Assembly (NCBI GenBank): GCA_965267245.1
Contig: OZ253939.1
Location: 2,418,001 to 2,482,000, forward strand
Direction: 5' to 3'
Length of the DNA: 64,000 nt
Source of the DNA: JANSWY01 sp965267245
GTDB taxonomy: Bacteria > Bacteroidota > Bacteroidia > Cytophagales > Cyclobacteriaceae
Each line of letters starts with the position of its first letter. Position 1 is the first letter of the stretch. This document shows positions 34,658 to 43,677 of this stretch, one piece after another. A program made the translations under genes and the position numbers. A model generated the notes under the pieces. The model had not been told where the DNA came from and did not search any database. It saw only the letters and a list, made by a program, of their open reading frames with translations.

Positions 34658-35539
34658 GTGAGAAAAGGATCGATCATATTCACAATTTTACTGGGCTTTC
34701 TCCAGCTATCCGGACAGCCATTCACTGAAGTTTGTTTGACAAATAATGCTTTCAATGATCGGTATGCTTCTTACAGCCCCAATGGTAAAAGGATCATATT
34801 TGAGTCTGACGAACGTGGAAATTGGGATATTTTCATGATGGATAGTGATGGCAAAAACCGCATGATGGTCACTCAAAGTGACAGTGCTGATAGAAGACCT
34901 GATTGGCATCCTAACGGAAAATCAATTTTGTTTGAATCCTCCAGATCAGGGAAATTTGAATTGTACTCCCTGCGGCTAAAGTCAGGAGAAGTCTCTTTGA
35001 TTCCATTGGAAATTGACTCAACGGCTATACCGATATTCGCCAGGTATTCACCTAATGGAAAAAAGATTGCTGCATCCATAAGATACAATGAGCATCACGC
35101 TGACATCATAGCCTTCTCTGCTCAAGGCAAGTTGATAAAAAAATATACGGAATTTGGCCTTCGAAGCTTCTATCCATCGTGGACACCTGATGGCAAATCA
35201 TTGGTTTTTTTCTCCCGACATGAGACCAACAATGAACTCGATGAGATCTATATGTTCAATGGAGAAAATAATGAGATTTCAAAAATCATTAGTGGACCCA
35301 CGCACAATTTTTGTCCGGTAATATCTCCTGATGGATTGAGAGTTGCATTTGTGGAGTCACAAACTGATAAGAGACCTGAGATTTTTGTTACCACACTTGA
35401 TGACTCAGGAAAAATTCAGGTCACAAATAATGATTCTGGCGATACAATACCAAGTTGGTCCCCGGATGGAAAAAAGTTATTGATTACTGCCTATAGAAAT
35501 GGGCAATTTGAAATATGTGAGATTGAATTAGAGAACTAG
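34658..35539 (+). CDS. TolB-like PD40 beta-propeller protein, secreted
   Basis: The GTG at 34658, one base after the upstream stop, is taken as start because it gives a clean signal peptide (MRKGSIIFTILLGFLQLSGQ); an ATG at 34625 lies inside the previous gene and would put 11 charged residues ahead of it. The 293-residue protein has at least six PD40 repeats of the type YSPNGKRI.FES and W.PDGK.L, as in TolB propellers. It likely works in the periplasm or on the surface together with the hydrolase/LanC-like lipoprotein upstream. Confidence 0.88.
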   Translation: MRKGSIIFTILLGFLQLSGQPFTEVCLTNNAFNDRYASYSPNGKRIIFESDERGNWDIFMMDSDGKNRMMVTQSDSADRRPDWHPNGKSILFESSRSGKFELYSLRLKSGEVSLIPLEIDSTAIPIFARYSPNGKKIAASIRYNEHHADIIAFSAQGKLIKKYTEFGLRSFYPSWTPDGKSLVFFSRHETNNELDEIYMFNGENNEISKIISGPTHNFCPVISPDGLRVAFVESQTDKRPEIFVTTLDDSGKIQVTNNDSGDTIPSWSPDGKKLLITAYRNGQFEICEIELEN

Positions 35540-35630
35540 ATTCAGCATTTAGTAACGTCAAGAATCTCCTTTGTTCTGTACCACATATTGGAGGAGTAAT
35601 GATTAACTTACTGGGATAAGCCCAAAAATC

Positions 35631-36074
35631 ATGAAAGACTTCTTCGAGGATATTTTCAAATATCACAATCACTTCAACCAGCTTCTTGCGGATCAATTTG
35701 AAATAAACAGTCACCAAATTTCCGACAGAAGCATCCCTCTCTTTAGTCACATGCTGAATGCACACCAAATTTGGAACTCACGAATTTTGCATCAGCCACC
35801 ATTTGGTGTAAACGATGTGCATGATATACCAACAGGCAAAAAAATTGATAACCACAACCTGGACAGCACATTGAAAATATTGGAGAACTTTTCACTGGAT
35901 ACTGTGATCAATTATAAGAACACAAAAGGTGTTGAGTTTCAAAATTCCATCAGTGAGATATTATTCCATGTCATCAATCACCACACGCATCACCGGGGAC
36001 AGCTGATTTCAGATTTAAGGCAAGTGGGTATTGAGCCATTGGTGACAGATTACATTTTCTATAAGAGGAAATAA
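35631..36074 (+). CDS. DinB family protein
   Basis: A 147-residue cytosolic four-helix-bundle protein. The DinB metal site appears as an early SHMLNAHQIWN (His about 42-46) and the late pair in HVINHHTHHRGQLISDLR. DinB/YfiT proteins bind a metal and some act as thiol-dependent S-transferases; most are uncharacterised. A second, unrelated DinB gene is at 56715-57281. Confidence 0.9.
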   Translation: MKDFFEDIFKYHNHFNQLLADQFEINSHQISDRSIPLFSHMLNAHQIWNSRILHQPPFGVNDVHDIPTGKKIDNHNLDSTLKILENFSLDTVINYKNTKGVEFQNSISEILFHVINHHTHHRGQLISDLRQVGIEPLVTDYIFYKRK

Positions 36075-36210
36075 GGAATGCCAGCAAATCTATATATGCG
36101 ATTTGTTGCAGAATTTTTTAGTTTAAGAGATCCGGGTGACAAAGGGTTGTCACTGATAGTGATTTCCTTTGATTCTAATTGAAAGGAAAGAATATAAAAT
36201 CAATCAAAAC

Positions 36211-36756
36211 ATGGAAAACACTCCGAAACTAATTGTTTACATCAGCATGAGTCTTGATGGCTTTTTGGCCACTAAAGATGATGACATATCGTGGTTGGAT
36301 ATTGCAAACAAAGAAGGTGAGGATTATGGTTATACGGCTTTCAGCCAGTCTGTTGACAAGTACATCATTGGTAGAAAAACATATGATGTGGTGATGAAAT
36401 TGACCGGTGGAGACTTCCCACAGGCTAAAATGTATGATTGCTATGTGGTTACACGCCAAAATAAACCAGATGAAAACGGTATCAAGTATTATTCCGGGGA
36501 CATTGAAGAACTGGTGAAATCTCTGAAAGAAAAAGGAGGTAAGAACATCTATTGTGATGGAGGAGGAGAAATTGTTAAACTTCTCATGGAAAAAGACCTT
36601 ATTGATGAATACATCATCGCAGTTATTCCGATAGTATTAGGAGATGGAAAACGGCTTTTCATAGGGGGTACTCCCCAGATCAATCTCACTTTGAAAGGTA
36701 GCAAACAATACGAAACTGGATTGGTGCAACTCCACTATATCAGAGATGAAAAATAA
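36211..36756 (+). CDS. Dihydrofolate reductase-family protein (RibD C-terminal-like)
   Basis: The protein of 181 residues (from ATG 36211; an upstream TTG is not preferred) matches the RibD C-terminal/DHFR-like fold: VYISMSLDGFLA, D-I-S-W-L, YIIGRKTYDVVM, CYVVTRQNKP, GGKNIYCDGGGEIVKLLME and EYIIAVIPIVLGDGKRLF. These are NADPH-dependent reductases of uncertain substrate. It lies 9 bases before the DUF2568 gene, suggesting a joint transcript. Confidence 0.92.
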   Translation: MENTPKLIVYISMSLDGFLATKDDDISWLDIANKEGEDYGYTAFSQSVDKYIIGRKTYDVVMKLTGGDFPQAKMYDCYVVTRQNKPDENGIKYYSGDIEELVKSLKEKGGKNIYCDGGGEIVKLLMEKDLIDEYIIAVIPIVLGDGKRLFIGGTPQINLTLKGSKQYETGLVQLHYIRDEK

Positions 36757-36765
36757 AATCATATA

Positions 36766-37134
36766 ATGAGTGCTCACCCTATAAACCTGGCCGTTCGTTT
36801 CTTATTAGAAATCACTGTTCTGGTTGCCAGCTCCATGTGGGGATGGCGTCTTTCGGATAATTGGCCCAAATATATGTTCATGGTCCTTGTTCCAATATTG
36901 CTTGCCGTCATTTGGGGCACTTTTAACGTACCCGGGGACCCAAGCAGATCAGGAAATGCTCCAGTTGTAACTCCGGGTATTGTGAGATTGGTAATTGAAT
37001 TGGCATTTTTTGCCTTTGGATGCTATTGCTGGTGTTTCATGAGTTTCACCAAAACAGGTTTGACCTTCGCAATAATTGTTGTGATACATTACATTGTCTC
37101 CTATGATCGGGTAATCTGGCTCTTTGGCAAGTAA
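36766..37134 (+). CDS. yrdB: DUF2568 (YrdB-like) membrane protein
   Basis: A 122-residue protein with four predicted membrane helices: LAVRFLLEITVLVASSMWGW, MVLVPILLAVIWGTFNVPGDP, IVRLVIELAFFAFGCYC, and TFAIIVVIHYIVSYDRV. The WGTFNVPGDPSRSGNAPV loop is the hallmark of DUF2568/YrdB. Function unknown. It follows the DHFR-like gene by 9 bases. Confidence 0.9.
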   Translation: MSAHPINLAVRFLLEITVLVASSMWGWRLSDNWPKYMFMVLVPILLAVIWGTFNVPGDPSRSGNAPVVTPGIVRLVIELAFFAFGCYCWCFMSFTKTGLTFAIIVVIHYIVSYDRVIWLFGK

Positions 37135-37338
37135 TTCCCCCTAAAATTCACTGATCTTCAATTCTTTATTGAATTGAATTGCGAAAAGGAAAAAAGCACT
37201 TTAGAATTGTGTTTTAAACTCGTTTTGTAAACATCAGGTAGTAACACACACAACAATTGGTACAGTTCAGAGGGTACTGAAACCAGAAGGAGATTTATAG
37301 GACCAGCCAAAAGTTGTTCATTTTTCACACGCAATACT

Positions 37339-39081
37339 ATGAACGATAATAAAGTAAAGAAGTGGCTTAGTACGTATACGGCTTACCTCATCTTTCTGTG
37401 GGTTATTCTAACAGCTTTTAACATTAACAAGGCCTATCACATAGATGATGCGTTCCATATGGAAGCGGCTGAATTGCTAATAGAAAATCCTCTACAACCC
37501 ATGTCTGGTTACATCAACTGGGATGATTCTCCAGCACCCATGTACACAGCAAATCAACCACCTTTGTTCTTTTATATCATTGCCGGATATCAGGTTTTAT
37601 TTGGTAAAGGCGAAGTAGCAAACCATTTATTATTATCGGTATTTACATTTTTGTCGTTGCTGATATTTTACAGACTCCTGCAATTTTTTGATGTAAGAAA
37701 CAAAAGAACACTATTAACAATCTTTGCATTTTGCCCAGCCTTTGTCATCAATCAAAATTTGATGACCGATATTCCATTACTGACAATTTCTTTAGGCATC
37801 ATCTATTTCCTATTGAAAGGACAGCGAGATGGAAAGTTCAAAGATTATGTAATGTCTGCATTGCTTTTGAGTGCAGGTTTAATGATCAAATACTCATTGC
37901 TCCCAGTATTCCTGGTGCTTTTGTTATCGATTGTCCTTTCCGGCAATTACAAGAAGGTAATTGTTTTAGGAATTCCAATTTTAGTTTTGACATTATGGTC
38001 AATATGGAATACTTATGAATTTGGCGCCATTCATTTGTTTACCAGACCAAAATCCGAATTTGAGTTCAACAGAATATGGTCCTTCCTGGGTACAATTGGC
38101 TCCATGGCCACCTTCACAATTATCTTTCTGTACTATTTCTTCCCTAAGAAGGTCATTCAGTACTTATTCATTATCGGAACTGTATTATTCTTCATTGCCG
38201 TACCATTTGTTTTTTTTGGAGCAATTGACGAATTCTATTTCAACAGACTTTTAAAAATTGTTTTTCTTGGGAATGGGTTACTGTTACTCGGACTCATTTT
38301 AATTGAGGCAGTACAGTCGTTGTTAAAAGAGCAATGGGACTACTTCAAAACACCACAATTCACTCTTGCTTTATATATTTTCGGGATATCTGCTTTCATT
38401 GCACTATTTGCTCCCTTTAATGCCACACGGCATATCCTTTTATTAGTCCCGTTTGTTTTATTGATTGGTCATAGAAAATTTGAAACCGCCTCAAAAGCGA
38501 TCAATTATGGTGTGGTTTCACTAACCATTATACTTGGAGTACTATTGGGAATATCAGATTGGGTTTATGCCGATTTCTATCGAAAAAGTGCTAGCGAAGT
38601 GGATGTATCAGGAACGAAAGTCTGGTCAGCCGGACACTGGGGATGGCAATGGTACTCTCAACAAGCAGGAATGAAGATTTATTCGAAAGATGATGAATTA
38701 GCGATAAGAAATGGTGATTACCTGGTCTATCCTAAAGATATGTCCATCCAAAAAATCAATCCGAAAATAGAACTTGAGGTGAAGGACATGATCATTGGAG
38801 AACCGGATTTTTTAACCTTTTTCTCAGGAAAACAATTTGGAAGCATGTACATGTCATACACCAGGAAACCAGCATGGTCCTTGTCCAATATCCCAATTGA
38901 TACAATCATGGTTTGTGAAGTAAAAAAGGAATTAGGATTCCCAGAAGTTATCGATCAGCTCCAATCTGATGAGGAAAAACTTGAAGCACTCAAAGAGAAA
39001 GCTACAGCGAATGAAATCACGCTGGATTCAATGGTTGTGGTAGAAGCAAACAGACTAATCAGAAAGTACCGAAAAAACTAA
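37339..39081 (+). CDS. Glycosyltransferase family 39-type membrane protein (PMT_2-like)
   Basis: The 580-residue polytopic protein has an N-terminal helix, then a periplasmic loop with HIDDAFHMEAA (the acidic D-D pair of PMT/ArnT-type enzymes) and TANQPPLFFY, then about ten further helices and a C-terminal ~150-residue soluble domain (periplasmic). Such enzymes move a sugar from an undecaprenyl or dolichyl phosphate carrier to an acceptor on the outside of the inner membrane. The acceptor is unknown. Single gene. Confidence 0.85.
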   Translation: MNDNKVKKWLSTYTAYLIFLWVILTAFNINKAYHIDDAFHMEAAELLIENPLQPMSGYINWDDSPAPMYTANQPPLFFYIIAGYQVLFGKGEVANHLLLSVFTFLSLLIFYRLLQFFDVRNKRTLLTIFAFCPAFVINQNLMTDIPLLTISLGIIYFLLKGQRDGKFKDYVMSALLLSAGLMIKYSLLPVFLVLLLSIVLSGNYKKVIVLGIPILVLTLWSIWNTYEFGAIHLFTRPKSEFEFNRIWSFLGTIGSMATFTIIFLYYFFPKKVIQYLFIIGTVLFFIAVPFVFFGAIDEFYFNRLLKIVFLGNGLLLLGLILIEAVQSLLKEQWDYFKTPQFTLALYIFGISAFIALFAPFNATRHILLLVPFVLLIGHRKFETASKAINYGVVSLTIILGVLLGISDWVYADFYRKSASEVDVSGTKVWSAGHWGWQWYSQQAGMKIYSKDDELAIRNGDYLVYPKDMSIQKINPKIELEVKDMIIGEPDFLTFFSGKQFGSMYMSYTRKPAWSLSNIPIDTIMVCEVKKELGFPEVIDQLQSDEEKLEALKEKATANEITLDSMVVVEANRLIRKYRKN

Positions 39082-39251
39082 TCAACTTTCGTTCCCCGAA
39101 TAATTCCTATTCATAGATATTGTAAAAATTAAGACAATCTGAATTACTTTACAGTTTATTGAATTCAGTAATGTTTACTTTTTAGTAATATCACTGCAGT
39201 ATTGATGTAGAAGGAAGACATTCATTGATGGTGTCACAGATTTGATTAATT

Positions 39252-40310
39252 ATGGAAGTAAAGTACGAAGAGATCCAGGCTTATTACGGGAAGGAATTAT
39301 CCACCAGCGAAGATTTAAAAACTGATGCATGTTGTACGTTGGAAGAACCACCCGCACATGTTCAAAGTGCCATAGAAAACATTCATGAAGAGGTAATTGC
39401 TAAATACTATGGTTGTGGTCTGGTCATTCCTGACAATCTGGACGGATTAAGAGTTTTGGATCTAGGTTCAGGAAGTGGAAGAGATTGTTATATTTTATCA
39501 CAATTGGTAGGCCAATCGGGTGAAGTGATTGGGGTTGATATGACTGATGAACAATTGGCAGTTGCCAATAAGCACATAGACTATCACATGGAGAAATTTG
39601 GGTACAATTATGCCAATGTGAAGTTTCTCAAGGCTAATATTGAACAACTTGATAGTCTTAACCTGGAGGCTGGAAGCTTCGACCTGATTATATCCAACTG
39701 TGTAATCAATTTAGTTGGTGATAAACAGAAAGTACTGAAAGAAGTTCACAGACTATTAAAACCAGGTGGTGAAATGTATTTCAGTGATGTGTACAGTGAT
39801 CGAAGGATACCTGCTTCGTTGCAAAAAGACCCTGTACTTTGGGGAGAATGTCTTAGCGGTGCTTTGTATTGGAATGATTTCCTGAGAACCGCCAAAAAAG
39901 CTGGTTTCATCGATCCTAGAAGTGTAAAAAACAATCCAATTACCATAAGTAATCCAGAAATTCAGGAGAAATGTGGTGAAATTCAGTTTTTCTCCGTCAC
40001 ATACAGGCTATGGAAAATAGAAGGCCTGGAAGATGAGTGTGAAGATTACGGGCAGGCTGTTGCTTACAAGGGATCACTTCCTCATAGCCCTAATAGCTTC
40101 GATCTGGATGATCACCACAACTTTCCAACTGGAAAAGTTATGCCAGTATGTGGTAATTCCTATTTGATGTTGGAAGCAACGCGATACAAAGATCACTTTA
40201 ATTTCTACGGAACCTGGGACACACATTTTGGTGTGTATGAGGGTTGTGGTGGTTCAATGCCATTTAGTGCTGAAGGTGACAGTGATCAGGATGCTGGTTG
40301 TGGCTGCTAG
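39252..40310 (+). CDS. arsM: Arsenite S-adenosylmethionine methyltransferase
   Basis: A 352-residue cytosolic methyltransferase of ArsM length. SAM motif I is LRVLDLGSGSGRDCY, motif II VIGVDMTDEQL. The As(III)-binding cysteines appear as C27/C28 (DACC), C55 (KYYGCGLVIP), C150 (ISNCVINL) and C200 (GECLSGA); the spacings match the algal ArsM Cys-44/72/174/224 set, including the 50-residue gap of the last pair. The C-terminus ends with a Cys-rich tail (EGCGG ... AGCGC) that may hold arsenite or other metal. No arsR, acr3 or arsC gene is close by. Confidence 0.95.
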   Translation: MEVKYEEIQAYYGKELSTSEDLKTDACCTLEEPPAHVQSAIENIHEEVIAKYYGCGLVIPDNLDGLRVLDLGSGSGRDCYILSQLVGQSGEVIGVDMTDEQLAVANKHIDYHMEKFGYNYANVKFLKANIEQLDSLNLEAGSFDLIISNCVINLVGDKQKVLKEVHRLLKPGGEMYFSDVYSDRRIPASLQKDPVLWGECLSGALYWNDFLRTAKKAGFIDPRSVKNNPITISNPEIQEKCGEIQFFSVTYRLWKIEGLEDECEDYGQAVAYKGSLPHSPNSFDLDDHHNFPTGKVMPVCGNSYLMLEATRYKDHFNFYGTWDTHFGVYEGCGGSMPFSAEGDSDQDAGCGC

Positions 40311-40644
40311 ATCCTTTTTGAATAAGTTTTCAAATAAATTAAGAATTAGAAATCCAATTACCTAAAAAGCTTCGTAAGTCTAAACAAGCAGCTAGGACAA
40401 GCATAATCCGATCTCTTCCCTGATAATCGGATTTGAAAAATTGATCATAAATTAATGTTCATAGTGTTGTTTGATCATGCGACAAGCGTTGGTGATTTGG
40501 AAATATCGGTACTTTAACTGGAACTGATAAACTGCATGAACTTACGCGCTAACCAAAGAGAAGTCACTTTAGGGTGACTTCTACTTTTTGGATTCAGTGC
40601 ATATCGGTCCTATGTGAATGCTATTGTGCCTCACCTCAATCAAC
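40311..40644. other. 334-base intergenic stretch with two hairpins; possible small RNA
   Basis: No plausible protein frame is present. Two stems stand out: AATCCGAT (40405-40412) / ATCGGATT (40426-40433), probably the arsM terminator region, and AGAAGTCAC (40559-40567) / GTGACTTCT (40574-40582) followed by ACTTTTTGG, an intrinsic terminator on the plus strand. The second lies ~250 bases from arsM and has no gene directly before it, so the ~120 bases between the two may be a short untranslated transcript. Only a hint. Confidence 0.4.
40559..40588 (+). terminator. Rho-independent terminator with no upstream protein gene
   Basis: A 9-bp perfect stem, AGAAGTCAC / GTGACTTCT, with a 6-base loop is followed by a five-T tract at 40584-40588 (ACTTTTT). 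It may end a small RNA or a long arsM 3' region; on the minus strand the same stem could end transcripts from the 40645 permease gene. Confidence 0.6.
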
Positions 40645-43233
40645 TTAATCCTGTCGAAGACTAATTATTGGGTTACTTATAGCTGTCTTAAAAGACTGAT
40701 ACCCCACAATAACCCACGCAATCAATAATGTCGATCCAATGGCCATTAGGAATAAGAAGGCATTAAGATTAGTTCTGTACACAAATTCACTTAACCAGGT
40801 ACTTGCTGCCCAATAAGCTATAGGCATTGCAATAATATTTGCTAACAAGACTAATAAAATGAATTTCAGTGATGACCGATAAGTTACGGATGCTATTGAG
40901 GCCCCCAACACTTTTCTAATGGCAATCTCTTTTCTGGAATCTTTAATGGTGATATTGGCAATTGCGAACATCCCAATGAAAGCTATGAAAAAAGCGAGAA
41001 CTGTTAAGCTCAGTAATATTTTTGATAACCTGTCTTCCTGAGCTAAATGCTTACCAAAAGTTTGTTCAAGGAAAAAGTACTCAATTGGAGCATTATTTGC
41101 CAATTGGTTCCATGCTGCTTCTATCTCATTGAGCGTTTCCACCATATTTTGAGTAGTCACTTTAATGTTGACATAATCCATTGGTTGATCCCGATAGAAA
41201 AAAGCAAAGGGCTTAATTTCCAACCGATAATCTGTAAAGTAGAAGTCCTTTACCACTCCTATCACAGTACCATTTACAATTGAATCTCCATCCTGAATAA
41301 TAGGTATACTTTGACCAATTTGTTCCTCTGAAAGTCCTAATTCCTTAAAGGCAGTTTCATTTACGATCATAGTATACCCTTTTGCATCATTTGGTCTTGA
41401 TGAATCAAAATCTCTCCCCATTACCAACTCCATCTCCATTGTTTCGATAAGACCCGGATCCTGAACCACATAATTCATAGTAAATGAATTTGGATACCCT
41501 ATTCCTGTAGTCCAGTTCAAACCTCCGATCACTCCACTGGAACTTGCTAAACTACTGACAGAAGGGAGTTTCAGCAATTCACTTTTTAGTGTTTTTTGAT
41601 TGGCTATTACCCTGGAATTTTCCAAAACAAGAATTTGCTCTGGTTGGAAACCTTTATCTATATCCTTCATGTATCGTAGTTGCTTGAAAACAACCAGTGT
41701 CCCAAAAATCATAAATGCTGATATAGCAAACTGGATCACTAGTAAAGACTTTCGCAAATTCATCACGGACCTACCGCTTCTATTGACAATTCCTTTGACT
41801 GCCAAAACTGTTTTGAAAGAGCTTAAATAAATTGCAGGATAAACACCAGATAATAGTCCCACAACTACTATTACCCCGCAGATGATCAGGAATATTCTCA
41901 GGTTTTCCTGTTGTAATAAACTTACGTCAAGTCCTATTAACCCACCTAGATTCTGAAATAGAACCTCTGAAAGGATACTTCCGGCTCCTAAAGCCAACAA
42001 AGTGATTAAAATGGTTTCCACAATGAGCTGCCCAATCAGTCCGGACCGGTTGGCTCCAAATACTTTCCTGACACCAATTTCTTTAAATCGTTTAATGGAT
42101 TCTGCGACAGTCAGGTTGATAAAATTCAGACAGGAAATGATGAGAATAAAAATACCGAGGGCTGAAAATATGTAAATATTATTGATATCTCCGTTTGCAG
42201 CTAACTCCCATTTTAGGTGTGATTTTAAATGAATATCGGTAAGCCTCTGTGAGTAAATTTGATTACGCGGGTCATCCACATTTGAATCATAAAATGGTTG
42301 CAACTTTTTTTCAAAAGCTTCTTCATTAGTACCCGGAGATAACTTTATGTATGAATAGAAATTATACCAACCCCAATTTGTATCCGGATTATCAACGTCG
42401 ATCTTGATAAGAAAATCAAAGGTAAAATGGGAAGCCCTGGGAACATCCTCAATCACAGCTGTTACACGATAGGTTTTATCTCTACCAAAATGCGTAATAG
42501 ATTCCCCTACGACATCTAGTTTTCCAAAATACTTGATCGCTGCAGATTCCGTCAGCACAATAGATGACGGATCATTTAGGGCTTTCCCGGCGGTTCCCTG
42601 AAGGAAATTGAAAGAGAATATGTCAAAGAAAGTTGAGTCAGTTCTCATGACACTTTCCTCATTGTACTTGATGCCATTTTTCGTACCCATCAAATAAGTA
42701 TTCCCCCAGGAAGGAAATAACCTAACACTGGAAGCTACTTCGGGAAACTCAGATTTCAAAGCGGGCGCAAGTGCTGGAGGAGTTGTAGCATCTGGTATTC
42801 TGTTTCCCTTGGAATCTACAAAATCGATGGCTACACGACGTATTAATTCAGCATCCTTATGGAACTGATCATAGCTAAGTTCACTCCTTACATAAACAAA
42901 AATAAAAATGAAGGATGCAATACCAATACTGAGACTTAGCACTTTTAGACTGGCCTGAGCTTTATGCTTTCCTATAATCCTCCAGGCATATTTCAAATGA
43001 CTAACTAACATGATATAATTTGAGTTTTGACGTTTCTTAAATATGAATGGACGGAAGAATAAAATAATCTGTCTGAGGTATAAGAGATTGCCTTTCCAAC
43101 GTGGTAATTCCCTGCACTCCAACAACCACAATTCATGCAAGTCTCCAATTATTTCCTCATGCAACTCCTTCTTACAAATCCATTTGAGAAGTTTATCCGG
43201 TAATCGGGGTGGTGACGAGTTAACAGACGACAT
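40645..43233 (-). CDS. FtsX/MacB-type ABC transporter permease with prefix domain
   Basis: The protein is 862 residues from the ATG at 43231-43233, which overlaps the padR stop by 14 bases; a TTG 21 bases earlier is not preferred. An N-terminal ~75-residue soluble prefix (LLKWICKKELHEEIIGDLHEL...) is the permease-prefix domain 2 of Bacteroidota transporters. Then two MacB periplasmic core plus FtsX units follow, each with membrane helices (ISCLNFINLTVAESIKRFKEIGVRKVFGA and FIGMFAIANITIKDSRKEIAIRKVLGAS), giving eight helices in all. The ATPase must come from elsewhere. Function may be lipoprotein, peptide or antibiotic export, or mechanotransmission. Confidence 0.92.
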   Translation of the reverse strand: MSSVNSSPPRLPDKLLKWICKKELHEEIIGDLHELWLLECRELPRWKGNLLYLRQIILFFRPFIFKKRQNSNYIMLVSHLKYAWRIIGKHKAQASLKVLSLSIGIASFIFIFVYVRSELSYDQFHKDAELIRRVAIDFVDSKGNRIPDATTPPALAPALKSEFPEVASSVRLFPSWGNTYLMGTKNGIKYNEESVMRTDSTFFDIFSFNFLQGTAGKALNDPSSIVLTESAAIKYFGKLDVVGESITHFGRDKTYRVTAVIEDVPRASHFTFDFLIKIDVDNPDTNWGWYNFYSYIKLSPGTNEEAFEKKLQPFYDSNVDDPRNQIYSQRLTDIHLKSHLKWELAANGDINNIYIFSALGIFILIISCLNFINLTVAESIKRFKEIGVRKVFGANRSGLIGQLIVETILITLLALGAGSILSEVLFQNLGGLIGLDVSLLQQENLRIFLIICGVIVVVGLLSGVYPAIYLSSFKTVLAVKGIVNRSGRSVMNLRKSLLVIQFAISAFMIFGTLVVFKQLRYMKDIDKGFQPEQILVLENSRVIANQKTLKSELLKLPSVSSLASSSGVIGGLNWTTGIGYPNSFTMNYVVQDPGLIETMEMELVMGRDFDSSRPNDAKGYTMIVNETAFKELGLSEEQIGQSIPIIQDGDSIVNGTVIGVVKDFYFTDYRLEIKPFAFFYRDQPMDYVNIKVTTQNMVETLNEIEAAWNQLANNAPIEYFFLEQTFGKHLAQEDRLSKILLSLTVLAFFIAFIGMFAIANITIKDSRKEIAIRKVLGASIASVTYRSSLKFILLVLLANIIAMPIAYWAASTWLSEFVYRTNLNAFLFLMAIGSTLLIAWVIVGYQSFKTAISNPIISLRQD

Positions 43234-43576
43234 ATTCGGCAGACTCCCAGGCAAGGTTTGGGATTTTATTCCATAGATTATTCCGAAGCTCGCGATTTTT
43301 CACCATAGCCTGTTTTCCCGAGGCTGTAATTGTAAATAACCGCTTTCTCCTTCCTCCTCGTTCATGGGTTTCATCAGCTAATTTTGATTTCAGAAAACCT
43401 TTCTCTGTTAATCTGCTTAGTGCGGAGTGAATCGCACCCAAAGCTACTTTTCTTCCCGTTTGAGATTCAATTTCTATCCTGATGCTTAATCCATAAGCCT
43501 CTGGGTGTAATACACCAACAATTAATAGGATCAATTCCTCAAATTCACCTAGCTGAGTTCCTTTCATACTATTCAA
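43220..43576 (-). CDS. PadR family transcriptional regulator
   Basis: A 118-residue regulator with the PadR winged helix: LGEFEELILLIVGVLHPEAYGLSIRIEIESQTGRKVALGAIHSALSRLTEKGFL, then ERGGRRKRLFTITASGKQAM as the wing. It is very like the regulator at 59474-59797 (FEEL.LL..G.L...AYG, LG/VGA.HSAL.RL.EKG, ERGGRRK). The stop overlaps the start of the following permease gene, so both form one operon. PadR proteins usually repress their own operon and are released by a ligand. Confidence 0.93.
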   Translation of the reverse strand: MNSMKGTQLGEFEELILLIVGVLHPEAYGLSIRIEIESQTGRKVALGAIHSALSRLTEKGFLKSKLADETHERGGRRKRLFTITASGKQAMVKNRELRNNLWNKIPNLAWESAEYVVC

Positions 43577-43645
43577 TTTTCGTAAATGTATAAATTGAAA
43601 TTATCAAATCCTACATTTAAGTATATTGATTTTAGTTATCTGAAA

Positions 43646-43673
43646 TTGTGTTTTAACAAATCAAGTACTTTTG
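43646..43673 (+). promoter_or_regulatory. Candidate promoter for the Nudix gene, close to the ATG
   Basis: TTG (43646-43648), 17 bases, then TACTTTTG (43666-43673), a full match to TAnnTTTG. The ATG follows at 43678, so transcription would start at or near the start codon (leaderless). The spacing from the box to ATG equals that at 25722/25727. Confidence 0.45.
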
Positions 43674-43677
43674 CTAC

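Noticed and set aside
39090..39125. A third copy of the microprotein upstream block (ATTCCTATTCATAGA before arsM)
   Set aside because: It matches only the final ATTCC-x-x-TTCA part; the 21-bp CTCGA direct repeats are missing, so similarity is too short to claim.
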